A DNA stretch of 64,000 nt from an uncultured Rhodobacterales bacterium (lineage in GTDB: Bacteria > Pseudomonadota > Alphaproteobacteria > Rhodobacterales > Rhodobacteraceae): the NCBI GenBank assembly GCA_903845215.1, contig CAIMWI010000085.1, positions 1-64,000 of the forward strand, read 5' to 3'. Shown in pieces: positions 62,202 to 64,000 of this stretch. Under the pieces are notes generated by a model. It was not told the DNA's origin and did no database searches. It was given only the letters and a program-made list of their open reading frames with translations. The position numbers were made by a program, and so were the translations under genes. Numbering within the stretch: position 1 is the stretch's first letter; each line of letters starts with the position of its first letter.

Positions 62202-64000
62202 GCGCGGCTCCATACCACATCGGCGGCGTTTATCGTCTGGCCCTCGTAAGTCACCGGATGGGGGTTGTAGTTGATCAAGAACGTCACATCCCCCGCCCGT
62301 CTGCGGCGCAAGCCTTTGGGCATGGGATGGATCGGCAGGTCTGCGCCGTGGCAAAGTTGGGTCAACACACGGTCGAGCGCGGTGTCATCCGGCCAGCCGC
62401 ACAGATAGTGCGCCCCGCCCGCCCGAAGCAAAGCGGGCAAGCTGTCAGCGGTATGTTCGACCACCTCTGCCGCCCCCTCCAGCTTTTCGCGCCAGCGGTG
62501 AAAAGCCCCTCCGTTTGCCAAAGGCACGCGCACATCCGGCGGCAGGCTTTCCACCCGCGCCACCACGCAATCCAGACCGGGCAGGTTGGGTGGCAGGGGG
62601 ACGGGAATCGCAAACTCTGCCGTTTTGGCATTGGCGCGGGGGCCGATCAGTGCTGTGCCCTGATACGCCGTCAATGCCGCCATCAAAGCAGGCGTGATCG
62701 TCGCCAACCCCGGGGCCAACACCAGCGCATAGCCGGAAAGATCGGCGGTATGAGGGGGCAGAATGTCGATATCCAGCCCCAAACGGCGCAAGCCGCGGTA
62801 CATATCGAACACCAATCCGAAATAGCTAAAATCGCGGCCCTGCGGCTGGGTTTGCCAAGCCCAGTCCGAGGCATAGTCAAACACCAGCGCAACCTTTGCC
62901 TGAGTGTGGGCGACATCGGGCATCGCCGCCAGTTCGCGGGCCACTTGCGCTGCTTCGGCAAAGGCTGGGGCGGGGGCGCTGTCGGGGCGCAGAAGGCCTG
63001 CGTGCATCGCCTCTTGCGCAAAGGGGGCTTGACGCCAGCGAAAGTAGCAGACGGCTTCGGCCCCGTGGGCAAAGGCCTCCCATGCCCATAGGCGGGCCAT
63101 GCCGGGCAGGGGGTCGGGGTTCCACGGGGCCCAGTTCACGGGGCCGGGTTGCTGTTCCATCACCCACCAGCGGCCCCGCCCGACGGCGCGGTACAGGTCG
63201 TGGTGGAAGGCTTGGAAATCAGGGTCGCCTTGGCGCAGGAAGTGGCGTTTATCATCGGGCGAGGCAACCACGCGGTCCGACAGAAAGCCGATGGGGTAAG
63301 CATCCCAAGCGGCGATATCCAGATCAGCGCCCGTGGCGAAATGGTCAAAGTCGGTGACTTGGCCCATGTAGTTGTGCGCGATGGGGGCAGCGGTGTGCTT
63401 GCGCAGGATATCGGTTTGCAGCTTGTTAAAGCTGACAACCTCGTCGCTGGCAAAGCGGCGAAAGGCCATGACATGGGCGGGGTTCGCCTCGGTCACGGTC
63501 AGGTTGGGCAGGCCGATCTGGTCAAAGGCGGTATAGTCCATCGACCAGAACACATTGCCCCACGCGCGGTTCAGCGCATCGACCGACTGGTAGCGTTGGG
63601 CCAGCCAGTTTTGAAATGTGGCGCGGGCTGCGGCAGAGTAGCTGAGCACCGTGTTGTGGCAGGCATATTCGTTATCGGTCTGCCACGCGCAGACATGAGG
63701 GGTTTTGCTGTAACGAATGGCCATTTGCGCCACGATCTTGGCGCATTCGCCGCGATAGCCCTGATGGCTAAAGTCATAATGCCTGCGCGACCCAAAGCCG
63801 CGCGGGCGGCCTTGGGCGTCGACGGCCAGCATGTCGGGGTATAGGTCCAGCATCCAGCGCGGCGGTGTGGCGGTGGGGGTGCCCAAGACCACCTTCAGGC
63901 CCTGCGCGCCGAGCGTTTCAATGGCGCGGTCCAGCCAAGCCCAGTCGTAGTGGCCGGGTTGCGGCTCCATCCGGGTCCACGCGAATTCACCGATGCGCAC
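62198..64000 (-). CDS. GH42 beta-galactosidase, 5' end outside the window
   Basis: At least 600 residues of a family 42 beta-galactosidase. The visible start [13 protein letters not shown] is internal, so the true N-terminus lies beyond base 64000. [11 protein letters not shown] holds the acid/base Glu, and the nucleophile Glu is in [14 protein letters not shown] glutamine-amidotransferase-like trimerisation domain and a small beta domain follow, as in known GH42 enzymes. No signal peptide is visible in this part. It is coupled to the SIS gene. Confidence 0.92.
   Translation of the reverse strand: MRIGEFAWTRMEPQPGHYDWAWLDRAIETLGAQGLKVVLGTPTATPPRWMLDLYPDMLAVDAQGRPRGFGSRRHYDFSHQGYRGECAKIVAQMAIRYSKTPHVCAWQTDNEYACHNTVLSYSAAARATFQNWLAQRYQSVDALNRAWGNVFWSMDYTAFDQIGLPNLTVTEANPAHVMAFRRFASDEVVSFNKLQTDILRKHTAAPIAHNYMGQVTDFDHFATGADLDIAAWDAYPIGFLSDRVVASPDDKRHFLRQGDPDFQAFHHDLYRAVGRGRWWVMEQQPGPVNWAPWNPDPLPGMARLWAWEAFAHGAEAVCYFRWRQAPFAQEAMHAGLLRPDSAPAPAFAEAAQVARELAAMPDVAHTQAKVALVFDYASDWAWQTQPQGRDFSYFGLVFDMYRGLRRLGLDIDILPPHTADLSGYALVLAPGLATITPALMAALTAYQGTALIGPRANAKTAEFAIPVPLPPNLPGLDCVVARVESLPPDVRVPLANGGAFHRWREKLEGAAEVVEHTADSLPALLRAGGAHYLCGWPDDTALDRVLTQLCHGADLPIHPMPKGLRRRRAGDVTFLINYNPHPVTYEGQTINAADVVWSRA

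Noticed and set aside
1-64000. CRISPR arrays, prophage, insertion sequences, defence systems
   Set aside because: No regularly spaced direct repeats, transposase, integrase, phage structural or restriction/toxin motifs were seen on reading both strands.

Overview
The window looks like a chromosomal segment of an alphaproteobacterium of the Rhodobacter/Roseobacter group. The evidence is high GC, a permuted two-piece tmRNA, BetI-type regulators, photolyase next to cyclopropane-fatty-acid synthase behind a candidate RpoE(ChrR)-type promoter, many polyamine/opine-type ABC importers, and a short intergenic repeat family of a style common in that group. I see no prophage, insertion sequence or CRISPR array.

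Layout. 1-310: ssrA (tmRNA), cut by the left edge. 328-2940: an orphan periplasmic binding protein and a class V aminotransferase. 3003-6831: photolyase, CFA synthase and Nudix hydrolase. 6897-9491: purMN, tRNA-Ile2/Met(CAU), an LprI-like protein and tRNA-Cys. 9621-20275: a large catabolic island with a cupin, a DMSP-lyase-like cupin, a complete PotABCD-type importer and a Rieske oxygenase on the minus strand. Facing it are a BetI-like repressor, a choline-kinase-like protein and an FAD/GcvT demethylase; together they suggest uptake and demethylation of a methylated amine or betaine. 20419-21975: a glycosyltransferase-sulfotransferase fusion with an AT-rich centre. 21986-25269: metallophosphoesterase, GT21, DedA and GT2 genes, probably a membrane-lipid remodelling operon. 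25879-26870: a Rieske oxygenase pseudogene.

26919-34510: aldo/keto reductase and a five-gene operon (hydantoinase A and B, FAD oxidase, HpcH aldolase, uronate dehydrogenase). 34580-41530: an inositol-type cluster (class II aldolase, iolB, iolC; divergent dehydrogenases and an IolE-like protein) with a perfect LacI-type palindrome between its arms and a LacI regulator at its end; one dehydrogenase carries a frameshift. 41527-49151: housekeeping and small genes (DUF4177, HisC-like aminotransferase, DUF2127, gpt, fabI, pdxH, DUF192, tRNA-Pro, selO, XRE-cupin regulator). 49148-53575: AraC regulator and GH4 glycosidase, then an FAH-family hydrolase with a BetI-like regulator. 54176-58341: a second PotD/A/B/C-type importer whose binding protein shows codon bias typical of high expression. 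58453-61572: an amino-acid-type (HisPJQM) importer. 61644-64000: a SIS isomerase and a GH42 beta-galactosidase cut by the right edge.

Overall the window is dominated by scavenging: three complete ABC importers plus one orphan binding protein feed oxidative and demethylating catabolism of amines, inositols, uronates and galactosides. Starts were chosen by ribosome-binding sites and family N-termini. Names are from family recognition by eye; no database search was run.
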